Shown: positions 45,491 through 55,431, counted from the stretch's first letter. The stretch is 64,000 nucleotides of DNA from Providencia vermicola (GCF_010748935.1 NZ_CP048796.1:2793001-2857000); one strand, 5' to 3'. Notes: generated from the letters alone by a model not told the origin. Numbers and translations are program-made.

Positions 45491-46612
45491 CTATTGAAAC
45501 TCACCATTAATAAAATAAGAGACTTGGTGTGCTTCATCGGGTGTCGGTATTTCCAGTTTATCGGCCATACGCGACATCACTTTTTCAGGCACCGCATACT
45601 GACGTTGGCGATTTTGTTGCTGCCACTGTTTATAAGGTACTTCTAAATAAATCAGATGAACTTTAGCCTGATAACGCGCAAATAAATCGATCATACTGGC
45701 GCGCAATGACGCACTGAGTGACGTAGCATTCCAAATAAAATCCTGCTTTTCACGCAATAACCCTTTAGCTTGCTCTTTTGCCTGCTGTGCCACCCAACCT
45801 TGGGCATTTCTATCCGCTGGATTAATTTTATGTTTGCGACGAATTTCATCGAGGCACACAACCTCTTTTTGAGGAAAGTACTGAGAAATAAAGTGATCCT
45901 TCCCCATTCCAGGTAATCCACACAGCATGATAACTTCACTTCCGGCTTCCTCAAACGGTGCATAATCAGGTGTACCCCGTTGATAATGGAAATAATGAAA
46001 TTTCCCAGCCATAGAAGCAAAAGCTTTTGGTTGTTGCCAGCAACCTTGTTCACGACAAAATAGCTCAAATAATTCAATGCGAGATAAGAGTTCCGCCTGA
46101 TCTTCACAGATACGCCCCAATACATCCGCTTTTGCTAACAAACACAGCAGCGACATATCGACACGTAAAGAGGCGGCAAAGAGCGCTCTTTCAGGATCCT
46201 TTTTTTCCATCACCCATAATGGTAAGCCATGATAGCGAACTAATGCGGCAATTTGCTCTCGAATAATGAAAGGCGTTTCAACCTGCCGAAAAAGAATTTG
46301 CCGCGTTGATAACTCACCTTTTTTAGCATGACCCGGCGAAATAATGCGCCCGTTTTCATCCTCGCGCGTCGTACTTCGCTTTTCAACATCATGCATGAGT
46401 GCCGCCGTCCATACGATATTTTTCTGCAAGTCAGAAAGTTGCTGGTATTCAGGCAATGTTTCTAACGCTGCAAGCACCATTTGGGTATGTATCGCAACAT
46501 CGCCTTCGGCATGATGTAATCCATCTTGAGGAACCCCTCGCATATCACGAACAAACTCAAATTGAGACTCTAACTGTGACCACTCCGTTGTGTCCGTTAA
46601 TTGCCAATTCAT
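45491..46612 (-). CDS. HD-phosphohydrolase / P-loop polynucleotide kinase (HD-Pnk type)
   Basis: The 373-residue protein joins two end-healing domains. The N-terminal HD domain keeps its metal ligands (His42, His74-Asp75, His95, His128, Asp163). The C-terminal kinase has a P-loop GLPGMGKDH (Gly232-Lys238-Asp239), the acidic CLDEIRR, and an arginine-rich lid QQQNRQRQY. This is the order described for bacterial HD-Pnk enzymes, which phosphorylate 5'-OH ends and remove 2',3'-cyclic phosphates. ATG 46612 has an AAGGAGG site and overlaps the ligase stop. Confidence 0.85.
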   Translation of the reverse strand: MNWQLTDTTEWSQLESQFEFVRDMRGVPQDGLHHAEGDVAIHTQMVLAALETLPEYQQLSDLQKNIVWTAALMHDVEKRSTTREDENGRIISPGHAKKGELSTRQILFRQVETPFIIREQIAALVRYHGLPLWVMEKKDPERALFAASLRVDMSLLCLLAKADVLGRICEDQAELLSRIELFELFCREQGCWQQPKAFASMAGKFHYFHYQRGTPDYAPFEEAGSEVIMLCGLPGMGKDHFISQYFPQKEVVCLDEIRRKHKINPADRNAQGWVAQQAKEQAKGLLREKQDFIWNATSLSASLRASMIDLFARYQAKVHLIYLEVPYKQWQQQNRQRQYAVPEKVMSRMADKLEIPTPDEAHQVSYFINGEFQ

Positions 46613-47319
46613 CTCGCCTCCTTTTTGCGCTCGAACGCTAACTTTGCTCGCTGCCAGTTTCTTTTCCAATGAATATCAGTCTTAACATGATTTTTGCGTA
46701 CATACTTAAACACATGCGACATGAAATCATCGACTAAAAAGCGCTGGCTATCGCGAGTGACAATCCCTTCCATGCTGCAAGGGAGTTGAGTATGCGTATC
46801 GCAAGCACCGAAATGGCTATCCTGTGAAGCCGCCTCGATAAGTTGTTGTGCGTACACTTGCGGCCCTTGCTGTTGGCTAATACTCAGGGAAAGCTCAGGC
46901 ACTGTCGGAAAATCAAACAATGCTGCATAAAACTTGACTTCATCCCAACTTAACCAGTAGCGGCCTTGTCGTACGGCAAAAATATAGAAATAATCTTCAA
47001 TATGTTGATATTCAATAGAGTGTACGGCGTAGAGATTTTCTCCGAATAGCTCGATATCCCCTAAATCATGCTTGATTAACTGCCAGCGCTGACGTATCTG
47101 TTGGCTCCATGCGGACTGCGTTGGCGTCGCATGAGAACGAGCAAACACCCCATATTGGCTTAAGCAATTATTTTCACCATCGAGTTTTTCAGTATGTACC
47201 AGCTGCTTAATATTCTGGATGTGTGACCACCAATCGCTATTGATACGATCATCGCTAGTGGTGCCAGGTGAGAACGGATAGTGATACGTTCTACCATACT
47301 TTCTTGATTGCATAGTCAT
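46609..47319 (-). CDS. RNA ligase (nucleotidyltransferase family)
   Basis: The 236-residue protein shows the ligase motifs in order: motif I TEKLDGEN with the AMP-accepting Lys45, FARSHATPTQ, motif III-like LFGENLYAVHSIEY, motif IV MEGIVTRD, and motif V VFKYVRKNH. It would seal a 3'-OH to a 5'-phosphate. It is co-translated with the HD-Pnk gene (ATGA overlap), so the two probably heal and seal broken RNA, perhaps tRNA. There is no separate C-terminal domain, so it is a compact ligase. The in vivo substrate is unknown. Confidence 0.85.
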   Translation of the reverse strand: MTMQSRKYGRTYHYPFSPGTTSDDRINSDWWSHIQNIKQLVHTEKLDGENNCLSQYGVFARSHATPTQSAWSQQIRQRWQLIKHDLGDIELFGENLYAVHSIEYQHIEDYFYIFAVRQGRYWLSWDEVKFYAALFDFPTVPELSLSISQQQGPQVYAQQLIEAASQDSHFGACDTHTQLPCSMEGIVTRDSQRFLVDDFMSHVFKYVRKNHVKTDIHWKRNWQRAKLAFERKKEAR

Positions 47320-47543
47320 TATGCTCTCTCTACAGAAATAGAAAAAACAACAAATCTTTTCGCAAGATTTGCCTCTGCGTTATATGAGAAATCAAGAGTT
47401 GGTATTACATATTAATTCCGCGAAACGGCCTCATAATGGAGTGGTATAGATTTAAAACCTTTGTATTAAAGCGGGGGCATTCTAGACTAACAGTGAAGCA
47501 AAAAGCGAGGAAATTAATCCGAATTTATACTATTCAACAAATT

Positions 47544-47566
47544 ACCGTAGCCAATTAGGCTACGGT
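47544..47566 (-). terminator. Hairpin after the CitMHS gene
   Basis: ACCGTAGCC and GGCTACGGT form a nine-base stem with loop AATTA, about 30 bases beyond the minus-strand CitMHS stop. The U-run is weak. The remaining gap to 47,320 should hold the RNA-repair promoter. Confidence 0.65.
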
Positions 47567-47595
47567 TTGTGAAATATTGGTCAAACGGCTAGCAT

Positions 47596-48912
47596 CTAAT
47601 AAAGCCCGAGCACAGCACCAATGGCTAAAGTAAAGAAACTGAACAACCAAATCCATCCGAATGAATAACGTAAATGACGTCCCATATCAATTCCTGCTAG
47701 CCCCATCGCAAGCCAAGCTGCTGGCGAGAATGGGCTCACAAATGTCCCCGCATTATTCCCAATCGCCATCGCATACACGACAGATGAAGGATCGACTCCA
47801 GCTGTTTCAGCAATTTGTTGAATGATCGGTAATAGCGCGAAATAATACGCGTCCGTACTGGTGAAAATATCCATCGGCACACCTAAAATTCCAACAAAAA
47901 TATGAATTTTAGATACCCACTCTGTTGGCAATATTGCCGTTAAGTCTTCCGCGATAGATTTCAGCATGCCTCCCTCGGATAGAATTCCAAGAAACGCGCC
48001 AGCAGCTAAGATAATAGCGACCATGCCTAATGCCTGTGGAGCATGTTGTGATAACACCTTCATCTGATCTTTTGGATTAGGGAAGTTAACTAGCAAAGCT
48101 ATCGATAAGGCGATCATAAAGACATACGGCGCCGAAAGTAGCCCAAAAGCAAGGCAAATCACGGAGGCTAGGATTAACCCGCCATTAATCCACGGTTTTT
48201 TCGGTTTATGAGTTTGTTCACTAATATCTGCCATCTGTTCATTTGCTGGCAACAAGGAATCCATCATGTATGGCGTAGTGCCTTTAGCGGCAGCGGCAGC
48301 AATACGACGTTTTTCACGTACTCCCATTAGTGCAGCGAAAACGGCAGCACCAGCCATGCCAATGATTTGTACTGGAATTAAACTCTGCCATAACGTTGCC
48401 GCATCAATACCTGTTACCGCCGAAGCGCGTCCCAATGGGCCTCCCCACGGCACCATATTCATAATCCCCATGCTGGCACACATCAATAGCAGCATTAAGT
48501 AAGGGCTCATGCCAAGCTGCCGATATAGTGGCAGTAACGCAGGGATAATAATTAAGAAAGTCGCAGCCCCTGAGCCATCTAAGTGTACGAGGCCCGCAAT
48601 TAATGTGGTCATAACACAGACAATAATGACATTGCCTCGCGTCATTTTAACCATCAAACGAATCAGCGGATCAAAAATATGCAGATCCTTCATCAAACTA
48701 AAGAATAAAATGGCGAACAAGAACATCGCAGCCACTTTGGAAACTTTATTAATGCCGCTTTCAAAAAAAGTCGATATTTCTGCTATTGAATATCCCGCAA
48801 TTAATGCGCCGATAAAGGGGATACATGACATAGCAATGATAGGGCTAACTTTGCCCATCATCAGTAGGGTGACGATAGAAAGAATGATCAAGATACCAAT
48901 AATTGTTAACAC
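47596..48912 (-). CDS. CitMHS family citrate transporter
   Basis: The 438-residue protein has about 12 membrane segments with the CitMHS features HLDGSGAATFLIIIPALLPLYR and MNMVPWGGPLGRASAV, plus GVPMDIFTSTDAYYFALLPI. Members carry citrate as a metal complex with protons. It gives this region a second route for citrate entry beside ybhI. It is transcribed alone from the long upstream flank. Confidence 0.9.
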   Translation of the reverse strand: MLTIIGILIILSIVTLLMMGKVSPIIAMSCIPFIGALIAGYSIAEISTFFESGINKVSKVAAMFLFAILFFSLMKDLHIFDPLIRLMVKMTRGNVIIVCVMTTLIAGLVHLDGSGAATFLIIIPALLPLYRQLGMSPYLMLLLMCASMGIMNMVPWGGPLGRASAVTGIDAATLWQSLIPVQIIGMAGAAVFAALMGVREKRRIAAAAAKGTTPYMMDSLLPANEQMADISEQTHKPKKPWINGGLILASVICLAFGLLSAPYVFMIALSIALLVNFPNPKDQMKVLSQHAPQALGMVAIILAAGAFLGILSEGGMLKSIAEDLTAILPTEWVSKIHIFVGILGVPMDIFTSTDAYYFALLPIIQQIAETAGVDPSSVVYAMAIGNNAGTFVSPFSPAAWLAMGLAGIDMGRHLRYSFGWIWLFSFFTLAIGAVLGLY

Positions 48913-49517
48913 ATTGAGTTCCTTATTAGAATTATATTTTCAGGTGAATATTAAAAATTAAATATACTTAAAATGTGTATTGATTTATTTCATTGTTTAA
49001 TTTCAATCGTGAGACATTTATTTTTAATATGCTCAAGTAAACACATCTACCTATCAGCTCTTATATAAATCAAAATTCAATTTCGCAAGTGTCATTTGTC
49101 TTTTTTGCGGAATAAATGATGATAAATCAACAAGTAAAATTAGCATTTAAAATAAAAAAACAGATAAAAAATCTATTAACTCCATTAAAACCATTAATGA
49201 AAATTAACGCCAATTAGATTTGTTTTTTATTTATTTAATTGCTAAGCTAGCGAATATCAGACAGTAATTATTTTAAATTATTAAATCAGTTTATATTTTC
49301 TATTTTTTTTTAACTTTTTTGTTTTCAAATCACCGGTGAGAAGCAGGAAATTATACTTTTTCACTTAACACTCAAATTTATACTTATTCACTTGCATTAT
49401 TCCGTTATTACTAGCGCGAGATCATGGATAGGATAAAACCACATGAACAGCACAGAATAAGACTAAACTTATGAGTACTATAGACAAATGACTCACGACC
49501 ACTAAGGAACAAGACAA
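48913..49517. other. AT-rich divergent intergenic region
   Basis: About 600 bases without a gene between the divergent CitMHS and oxidoreductase genes. Poly-T and poly-A tracts dominate, for instance near 49,300-49,320. A palindrome-like TCACCGGTGA lies near 49,330. Promoters for both sides are expected here. Confidence 0.45.
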
Positions 49518-50609
49518 ATGAGCTTCCTATTTTCTCCCGCCTCTCTTGGGCAGGTCTCCTTAAATAACAGGATCATTGTTCCACCAATGTGCCAATATTC
49601 TGCTACCGATGGCATGCCAACAGCTTGGCATAATGCCCACTATATGAACCTTGCCTTGTCAGGGGCTGCTTTGGTCATTATTGAAGCCAGTGCAGTGACG
49701 CCTGTAGGACGCATTACCTATAAAGACTTAGGTCTGTGGAATGATGAACAAGCCGATGCATTAAAAAAAATGTTAGAAGATATCAGACAGTTTGCTGATG
49801 CACGCTTAGGAATTCAACTCGCTCATGCAGGTAGAAAAGCCTCTTCCGACCTTCCTTGGCTTGGCGGTCAAAGTTTAGCCAAAGAACAACCGCATGGTTG
49901 GCAGACAGTGTCTGCATCCAATTTACCTTTTGGTCATGCACATCCACCGCGTGAACTCAGTCAACAAGAGATCACTGAAACCGTACAACATTTTGTCGAT
50001 GCTGCTAAACGCGCGGAATATGCTGGGTTTGACGTTATTGAAATTCATGCGGCACACGGTTATTTATTGCATCAATTCTTATCCCCATTATCAAATACAC
50101 GACAAGATGAATACGGCGGTAGTTTTACTCATCGTAGCCGTTTATTAATTGATGTTTTTCGGGAAGTCAGAGAGGCCATTAGCCCTAATATTGCTGTTGG
50201 TGTAAGGATCTCAGCAACGGACTGGGTTGATGGTGGCTGGAATGTGCCTGAATCCATTGAACTTAGCGAATTATTGGAAGAATTAGGTTGCGACTATATC
50301 CATGTTTCTTCCGGTGGGTTATCTGAACAACAACAGATCCCAATCAGCCCAAATTACCAAGTCCCACTTGCTCAAGCGATCAATGAGCATACCTTTATGC
50401 CTGTTATCGCGGTTGGTTTAATTACGGAGCCTGCTCAGGCAGAAGCCATTATTGCAACAGGGCAAGCTGATTTTGTTTCGATCGGCCGAGGAATGTTGTT
50501 TGACCCACGTTGGCCATGGCATGCAGCGACACAATTAGCAGAACACATCAAAGTCGCCCCACAATATTTGCGAAGTGCGCCACATCAATTTAAGCAATTA
50601 TTTAGCTAA
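49518..50609 (+). CDS. Old yellow enzyme (NADPH:flavin oxidoreductase, YqjM/XenA type)
   Basis: This 363-residue FMN enzyme begins FSPASLGQVSLNNRIIVPPM and keeps the YqjM-class PPMCQYSA cysteine, HYMNLALSGAALVIIEA, QLAHAGRKAS, the substrate-binding pair HAAHGYLLHQFLSPLSN, and DEYGGSFTHRSRLL. It reduces activated C=C bonds of enones and may detoxify electrophiles. It stands alone, with no linked regulator. Confidence 0.9.
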   Translation: MSFLFSPASLGQVSLNNRIIVPPMCQYSATDGMPTAWHNAHYMNLALSGAALVIIEASAVTPVGRITYKDLGLWNDEQADALKKMLEDIRQFADARLGIQLAHAGRKASSDLPWLGGQSLAKEQPHGWQTVSASNLPFGHAHPPRELSQQEITETVQHFVDAAKRAEYAGFDVIEIHAAHGYLLHQFLSPLSNTRQDEYGGSFTHRSRLLIDVFREVREAISPNIAVGVRISATDWVDGGWNVPESIELSELLEELGCDYIHVSSGGLSEQQQIPISPNYQVPLAQAINEHTFMPVIAVGLITEPAQAEAIIATGQADFVSIGRGMLFDPRWPWHAATQLAEHIKVAPQYLRSAPHQFKQLFS

Positions 50610-50617
50610 AAAAAAAG

Positions 50618-50655
50618 CAATCACAGCGGTAGATGATTTAACCGCCGCTGTGATT
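50618..50655. terminator. Terminator between the OYE and lipoprotein genes
   Basis: CAATCACAGCGG pairs with CCGCTGTGATTG over 12 bases. A nine-A run at its left edge becomes a U-run on the minus strand, so it mainly serves the lipoprotein gene. Confidence 0.85.
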
Positions 50656-50663
50656 GATGCTAA

Positions 50664-50984
50664 TTAACGCTCAGCCTGCGTGCACTGATTAACAAATTCA
50701 ATCATTGATTTTTGGAAATCAGATTCAGCGGTTGCTGATTTCGCTAATTCACCTTCAATACGTTTGAACTCTTTCAAACCATATTTTTCGATAGTCTTAT
50801 CATAGGCACAACCACAGATAGCACTAATAGCATCTGCGGTTTCACCGGCTGGGCTACCGGATGCTTTTACACAATCATTCACAAAACTTGCTTTATATTC
50901 AGCAATTTCCGCTTTATCATCCGAACATGCTGCCAATAAAGTCATAACGCCTGCCATACCCAAAACTAATGCGATCTTTTTCAT
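50664..50984 (-). CDS. Small lipoprotein of unknown function
   Basis: The 106-residue protein has a lipoprotein signal with lipobox LAAC (Cys20). The mature part holds four further cysteines (near 38, 57, 59 and 101) and a helical, charged C-terminus. I do not recognise a named family. The ICGCAYDKTIEKYG segment, with Cys-x-Cys and a paired distal Cys, suggests disulfides in the periplasm. Confidence 0.75.
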   Translation of the reverse strand: MKKIALVLGMAGVMTLLAACSDDKAEIAEYKASFVNDCVKASGSPAGETADAISAICGCAYDKTIEKYGLKEFKRIEGELAKSATAESDFQKSMIEFVNQCTQAER

Positions 50985-51143
50985 CTTTAGCCTATTATAA
51001 ATTTAGTTTGCATTACGATTAATCTAAAAAACCAAATGAGAAAATCATATTTAGATTAATTCCCCATACCTTTTACATGTGAATAATAATAGCTGCTTTA
51101 GATTAAAAAATCTCTAGTATAAAGGCTATTTTTCATTGCCGTC

Positions 51144-52016
51144 TTATTTCGATAATAAGCGAAAAGAGCGCCATCGATAATAAAACAATGCACTTAAAAT
51201 AAGAATACAACCTAAAATTTGGATGGCAGGCATTCTCTCATGATACCAAATAGCGGCAACAAATACCGTCATAACAGGCTCGAGTATCATAATGATCGCA
51301 GCATTTGCAGCAGTCGTATTTTTTTGTCCAATTAACTGCAAAATAAATCGTAAACTCGTTGCGATCACCACACTTGCGATAAACCACATTAAGGTCGATG
51401 TGGCTATCGTTGTAGGCCACTCTTCTAAAAAGAAAGACAACATTAGCCCAACGATACCTGTACAAGCTAATTGAATGGTCGTTAGCGGTAAAATAGGCAC
51501 ACTGCGGGCATAAACACTGGTATAACAAAAGTAAATTGCTTGTACGATTGCTGCGGCTAAAAACCAAAGTTGACTACTTTTAAATTGGATTTGCCCTTTA
51601 AATAGGGTCAAACAGGCAAGACCTAAGACTGCCACAGGTAGTGCTTGCCAAAAGTAACGTGTAGGACGAATTTTTAACAAAACCCATCCGACTAATGGCA
51701 CAAACAGCATCGCTAAACTCATAATAAATGCCCCCTCACCTAATGAATCGGTTGTCGCTACCGCATAAATCCATAAGACGAGGTTAAGAGCCATCCATCC
51801 TCCGGTCATTAAAATGCTCGGAATTTGCTGTAATTGAATTCGATTTCGTTTACCTAGGCAAAAAGGTAAGAGAATAACCGCTGCAAGTAAAAAACGGCTT
51901 CCGAGAAAAGCAAAGATTGGCATACCTTGCACGGACTCACGGGAAAATACCCATCCCCATGCAGCAATAAAGGTAGTCAGCACTAAGAACACTTCCGCTT
52001 TTCTTTGTGGCTGCAT
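51144..52016 (-). CDS. EamA/DMT family transporter
   Basis: This 290-residue protein has ten hydrophobic segments in two homologous halves. WGWVFSRESVQGMPIFAFLGSRFLLAA and, in the second half, ANAAIIMILEPVMTVFVAAIW match the EamA signature. Relatives export amino acids or metabolites. Substrate cannot be told. The 308-base flank upstream holds no gene. Confidence 0.88.
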   Translation of the reverse strand: MQPQRKAEVFLVLTTFIAAWGWVFSRESVQGMPIFAFLGSRFLLAAVILLPFCLGKRNRIQLQQIPSILMTGGWMALNLVLWIYAVATTDSLGEGAFIMSLAMLFVPLVGWVLLKIRPTRYFWQALPVAVLGLACLTLFKGQIQFKSSQLWFLAAAIVQAIYFCYTSVYARSVPILPLTTIQLACTGIVGLMLSFFLEEWPTTIATSTLMWFIASVVIATSLRFILQLIGQKNTTAANAAIIMILEPVMTVFVAAIWYHERMPAIQILGCILILSALFYYRWRSFRLLSK

Positions 52017-52324
52017 AATTTATTTTACCTATTGATTATGTTTATTAGTGATAATCATACTGCCTATATGTTTTATGCCAATCGATATTTTATATTCACA
52101 ATCAAATAAGACCTTTATAGCAACAAAATTTCCTCTTTATAAATGACTCGTCTCACCGAAGTTTGCTTTTTTCGTTGCCATCTCCTCTATTTCCTGTTTT
52201 TCATTTCGTAAATGAGGAAATCAGCTCTTTAATCCGTCAATTTTTCTCCTTTTTAAGCATGACATAATATCTTCAGTTTTATGCCAAGACGTGATCAAAA
52301 CTATATTTGAAAAGGCGGGTCAAT

Positions 52325-52540
52325 ATGAGGAATATTCCTAAAAACGCGGATACCGATCCTGCGGCCGTTCAGAATATTAAGCGTGCTATTCAGGCTCGTA
52401 AATATGCGTATCCTGCGGAAATCAGTTTATTATGGAAAAACACAAGGGATTCATCATTCAACATCAGTTGGTCAAGCATTATGTTGACAGCTTGTTTAGT
52501 CAGTGCCCTGTTAATATTACTGATTAATTATTTGCTGTAA
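52325..52540 (+). CDS. Small tail-anchored membrane protein of unknown function
   Basis: This 71-residue protein has a polar N-terminal part (residues 1-45, starting MRNIPKNADTDPAAVQNIKR) and one C-terminal membrane segment (IMLTACLVSALLILLINYLL) ending at the stop. ATG 52325 has an AAAGGCGG site, which favours it over the TTG at 52307. A strong terminator follows. I do not recognise it; tail anchoring is read from hydropathy. Confidence 0.65.
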   Translation: MRNIPKNADTDPAAVQNIKRAIQARKYAYPAEISLLWKNTRDSSFNISWSSIMLTACLVSALLILLINYLL

Positions 52541-52556
52541 TTGTATTATAAAAAAG

Positions 52557-52588
52557 CCCCCAGTAATTAGTGGTTCAACTACTGGGGG
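52557..52588. terminator. Bidirectional terminator
   Basis: CCCCCAGTA and TACTGGGGG form a nine-base stem around a 14-base loop, between the small membrane protein and the convergent DASS gene. An A-run on the left and T-rich tail on the right fit both directions. Confidence 0.88.
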
Positions 52589-52624
52589 TCTCTTCAAAAT
52601 GACCAAACTAATTCATTTAATTAA

Positions 52625-54097
52625 TCACCAATAACCTAAGAATTTCCACCAAACGCTACCTAAGCCGATCCAAATAATTAGGTTAACAACACTCATCACA
52701 AAACCGGCTTTCCACCATTCACCTAATGTTACATAACCTGAACCAAAAATAATCGGCGCCGTCCCTGTACCATAATGCGTTAATGACATCATTAACGAAG
52801 ATGAGAATGCCAATGTTAATCCAAGTAACATTGGAGGTGCGCCAAGTGCTAATCCAGCAGCAAAGAAAGCACCAAACATCGCGGTAATATGCGCTGTTGT
52901 ACTTGCAAAGAAATAGTGCGAATAAACATAAATTAGAACAAGTATTAAGGCTCCCGACGCCCAGCTCAGTCCCATATTATCAATCGAAGTTCCCACTGAG
53001 ACAGACATCCATTTAATCAGCCCTAATTTACCAAGGAAGCTCGCCATCATCACTAAAGCAGCAAACCAGACGACGGTATCCCAAGCGCCTTTATTTTTTA
53101 ATACATCATCCCAATTTATTACGCCAGTTGAGAGTAAAATACCTAACCCAATAAATGCCGCTGTTGTCGCATTAACACTGTAGCTTGGGCCAAATAACAT
53201 TGCCGGTACCCCAGCCCACATTAACAGTAATAATACGAATACCCCGAGTGTAATAACTTCAGGTAATGAAATAGGGCCTAATTGCTGTAAACGCTCTTTG
53301 GCAAAGTTAGGCGCATCGGGTGTTGAAGTGATTTCAGGTTTATACATGAAATAGATGACTAAAGGCATCAAAATTAATGAAACTAAAGCGGGCGCAAATG
53401 CAGCAATAGCCCACATTGACCATGTTAATTCATTCGCTCCCCCTGCTTCACTGACGATCAAACTGACAATGAGTGGGTTTGGTGCTGTCGCGGTAATAAA
53501 CATTGCAGAAGTAATAGGGTTAATATTGTAGTTCACTAACGAGAGGTAACGACCTATTTTCCCAGAAGTACCATCATCCGCTTTAGAGCCAAAGCTATCA
53601 GCAATTGAGCGCATAATCGGGTGAATGATTCCCCCTCCTCGAGCAGTATTACTTGGCGTTACAGGAGCAAGTACTGTCTCAGCAATGGCAAGTGAATAAG
53701 CTATCCCCAACGTTTTTTTACCAAACAATGAAATAACATAATAACCAATTCTAGCGCCTAATCCGGTTTTATTTAGGCTCATAGAGACCATGATTGAAAT
53801 ACCAATTAGCCAAATCAGGTCATTAGAAAAACCACTTAATGCATCTGCAATCGCAGCCTTTGTTGAATTCGGATTAGTCACTCCCGTCACGGCGACTAAC
53901 GCGATAGCAATAATAGACACACCACCAATTGGTAGTGCTTTACCAATAATAGCGGCAATCGTACCAACAAATAGCGCTAATAAATGCCAAGCATTCGGAT
54001 TAACGCCTTCCGGTACGGGGATAAGGAACCAAATAATGAGTGTGATTGCAACTGCAATCAATGTAGGTATCGGTTTTAGAGGGGTCAGTTTATTCAT
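52625..54097 (-). CDS. DASS family anion transporter (dicarboxylate type)
   Basis: The 490-residue protein has 11-13 membrane segments and the DASS motifs APVTPSNTARGGGIIHPI, SAMFITATAPNPLI and SLMMSLTHYGTGTAPIIFG. It belongs with CitT/TtdT and plastid 2-oxoglutarate/malate translocators. It is not adjacent to catabolic genes, so the substrate (malate, succinate, citrate or tartrate) stays open. Confidence 0.88.
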   Translation of the reverse strand: MNKLTPLKPIPTLIAVAITLIIWFLIPVPEGVNPNAWHLLALFVGTIAAIIGKALPIGGVSIIAIALVAVTGVTNPNSTKAAIADALSGFSNDLIWLIGISIMVSMSLNKTGLGARIGYYVISLFGKKTLGIAYSLAIAETVLAPVTPSNTARGGGIIHPIMRSIADSFGSKADDGTSGKIGRYLSLVNYNINPITSAMFITATAPNPLIVSLIVSEAGGANELTWSMWAIAAFAPALVSLILMPLVIYFMYKPEITSTPDAPNFAKERLQQLGPISLPEVITLGVFVLLLLMWAGVPAMLFGPSYSVNATTAAFIGLGILLSTGVINWDDVLKNKGAWDTVVWFAALVMMASFLGKLGLIKWMSVSVGTSIDNMGLSWASGALILVLIYVYSHYFFASTTAHITAMFGAFFAAGLALGAPPMLLGLTLAFSSSLMMSLTHYGTGTAPIIFGSGYVTLGEWWKAGFVMSVVNLIIWIGLGSVWWKFLGYW

Positions 54098-54785
54098 ATC
54101 AGGATATCCATACGAGTTTTAAAAATGGAAATAAAATTTTTTCTAGTCATATATTTTCTATCTTTGTAAACATGTTAGCGAAATATCTCTGCCAGACTTT
54201 GATCGTTATCATTGAGTTACTTAGTTTTACATATAAGAAACGATTTTAATTTAGTAACAGAATGTAATTCATGATTACAAAAAATATTGTTAACAATTAA
54301 CAAGTAATTATCATAGAATTAACATATTCCTAATTGAGAAAATGAGATGATTGAAGATAGCCATTTATAAGATCCTCCCTAATCTTTAAATTCATTTTCC
54401 CTCATAAAGAATATCGGCTTAATTATTAAAGCAATATGAAAGTGAAACACCACAATATACAAAAAACCAGACTAATTTATATTAAAATTAACAAAAATGA
54501 AGGCTGAATCGAATTATTAATATAAACAGCTTTTATTATGCAATAATCACATTAAATAAAAGACTTCAATCTTCATTTACTATAGTGTTCAAATAATAAT
54601 CTCTTTGTACCTATTTTCTCTTTCATAATTTTGTTTCTCTTACCATCATGATAATTAAGGTATGAAACTATTACTCTCTGCACTACAATTATCTGTTGAT
54701 TGAATTTCATACCCTGTATGGCTATTTAATCTAACCTTAATCATGAATATACTCCAAATAAACTCACGACTCTGAGGAAATATAA
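54098..54785. other. AT-rich divergent intergenic region
   Basis: About 690 bases without a credible gene between the divergent DASS and cutA genes. It is dominated by A/T tracts. I see no strong hairpin or repeat. Promoters for both flanking genes should lie near its ends. Confidence 0.5.
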
Positions 54786-55133
54786 ATGACAAAAAATGAT
54801 GTTAGTTATGATAAAGAACAACAGCCTTGTATTATTTTATGCACGACGAATAGCCAAAACAATGCCATCAAAATTGCTCAGCAATTATTAGATAAACGGT
54901 TAGCGGCATGTGTCTCTTTGCTACCCGAGATAACATCGATATATCAATGGAAAAACACGATCGAACAAGATAAAGAAATAATGTTATTCATTAAATCTAC
55001 GCATAAAAATCAGCCTGAATTATTCGCTGCCATCAAGGAAATTCACCCATACGAAACCCCAGAGTTGATTAGCCTAGATTTAGATAAAATCGATAGCCGT
55101 TATCTAGAGTGGTTAATAAAAGCGGTAAAATGA
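54786..55133 (+). CDS. cutA: CutA divalent-ion tolerance protein
   Basis: This 115-residue protein has the CutA ferredoxin-like pattern: CIILCTTNSQNNAIKIAQQL, RLAACVSLLPEITSIYQWK and IKEIHPYETPELISL, ending YLEWL. It forms trimers that bind divalent metal; its physiological role is debated. No dsbD or groES neighbour is present, unlike the E. coli context. Confidence 0.93.
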   Translation: MTKNDVSYDKEQQPCIILCTTNSQNNAIKIAQQLLDKRLAACVSLLPEITSIYQWKNTIEQDKEIMLFIKSTHKNQPELFAAIKEIHPYETPELISLDLDKIDSRYLEWLIKAVK

Positions 55134-55269
55134 ACCAATAATCATCCTAAATAGTGAGTAAGCTCTCAATATTTCAATCACATCTCTCATTATCTAAGGG
55201 TAAACAACTGGTCAGCTCTGGTAAGTAAAAAATTAATGTTATACAGAAGTTCTCGTTTTCGATTTATTT

Positions 55270-55293
55270 GCCCTCTTTTAGGAGGGCTTTTTT
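55270..55293 (+). terminator. Rho-independent terminator downstream of cutA
   Basis: GCCCTC and GAGGGC form a six-base GC-rich stem with loop TTTTAG, followed by six T. A second, imperfect hairpin (GACCCTC/GAGGGGTC) lies at about 55,329-55,349. Confidence 0.8.
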
Positions 55294-55431
55294 ATCCTAT
55301 TAAAACATATCAATAAAAGTATAAAAAAGACCCTCATTTAAAGAGGGGTCACTTGAAAATCAACGGAGTTAAATAAGTAACTTCACCTACTGTGATATAC
55401 GCTTATTTTTACTGTTCAATAAAACAAGAAA

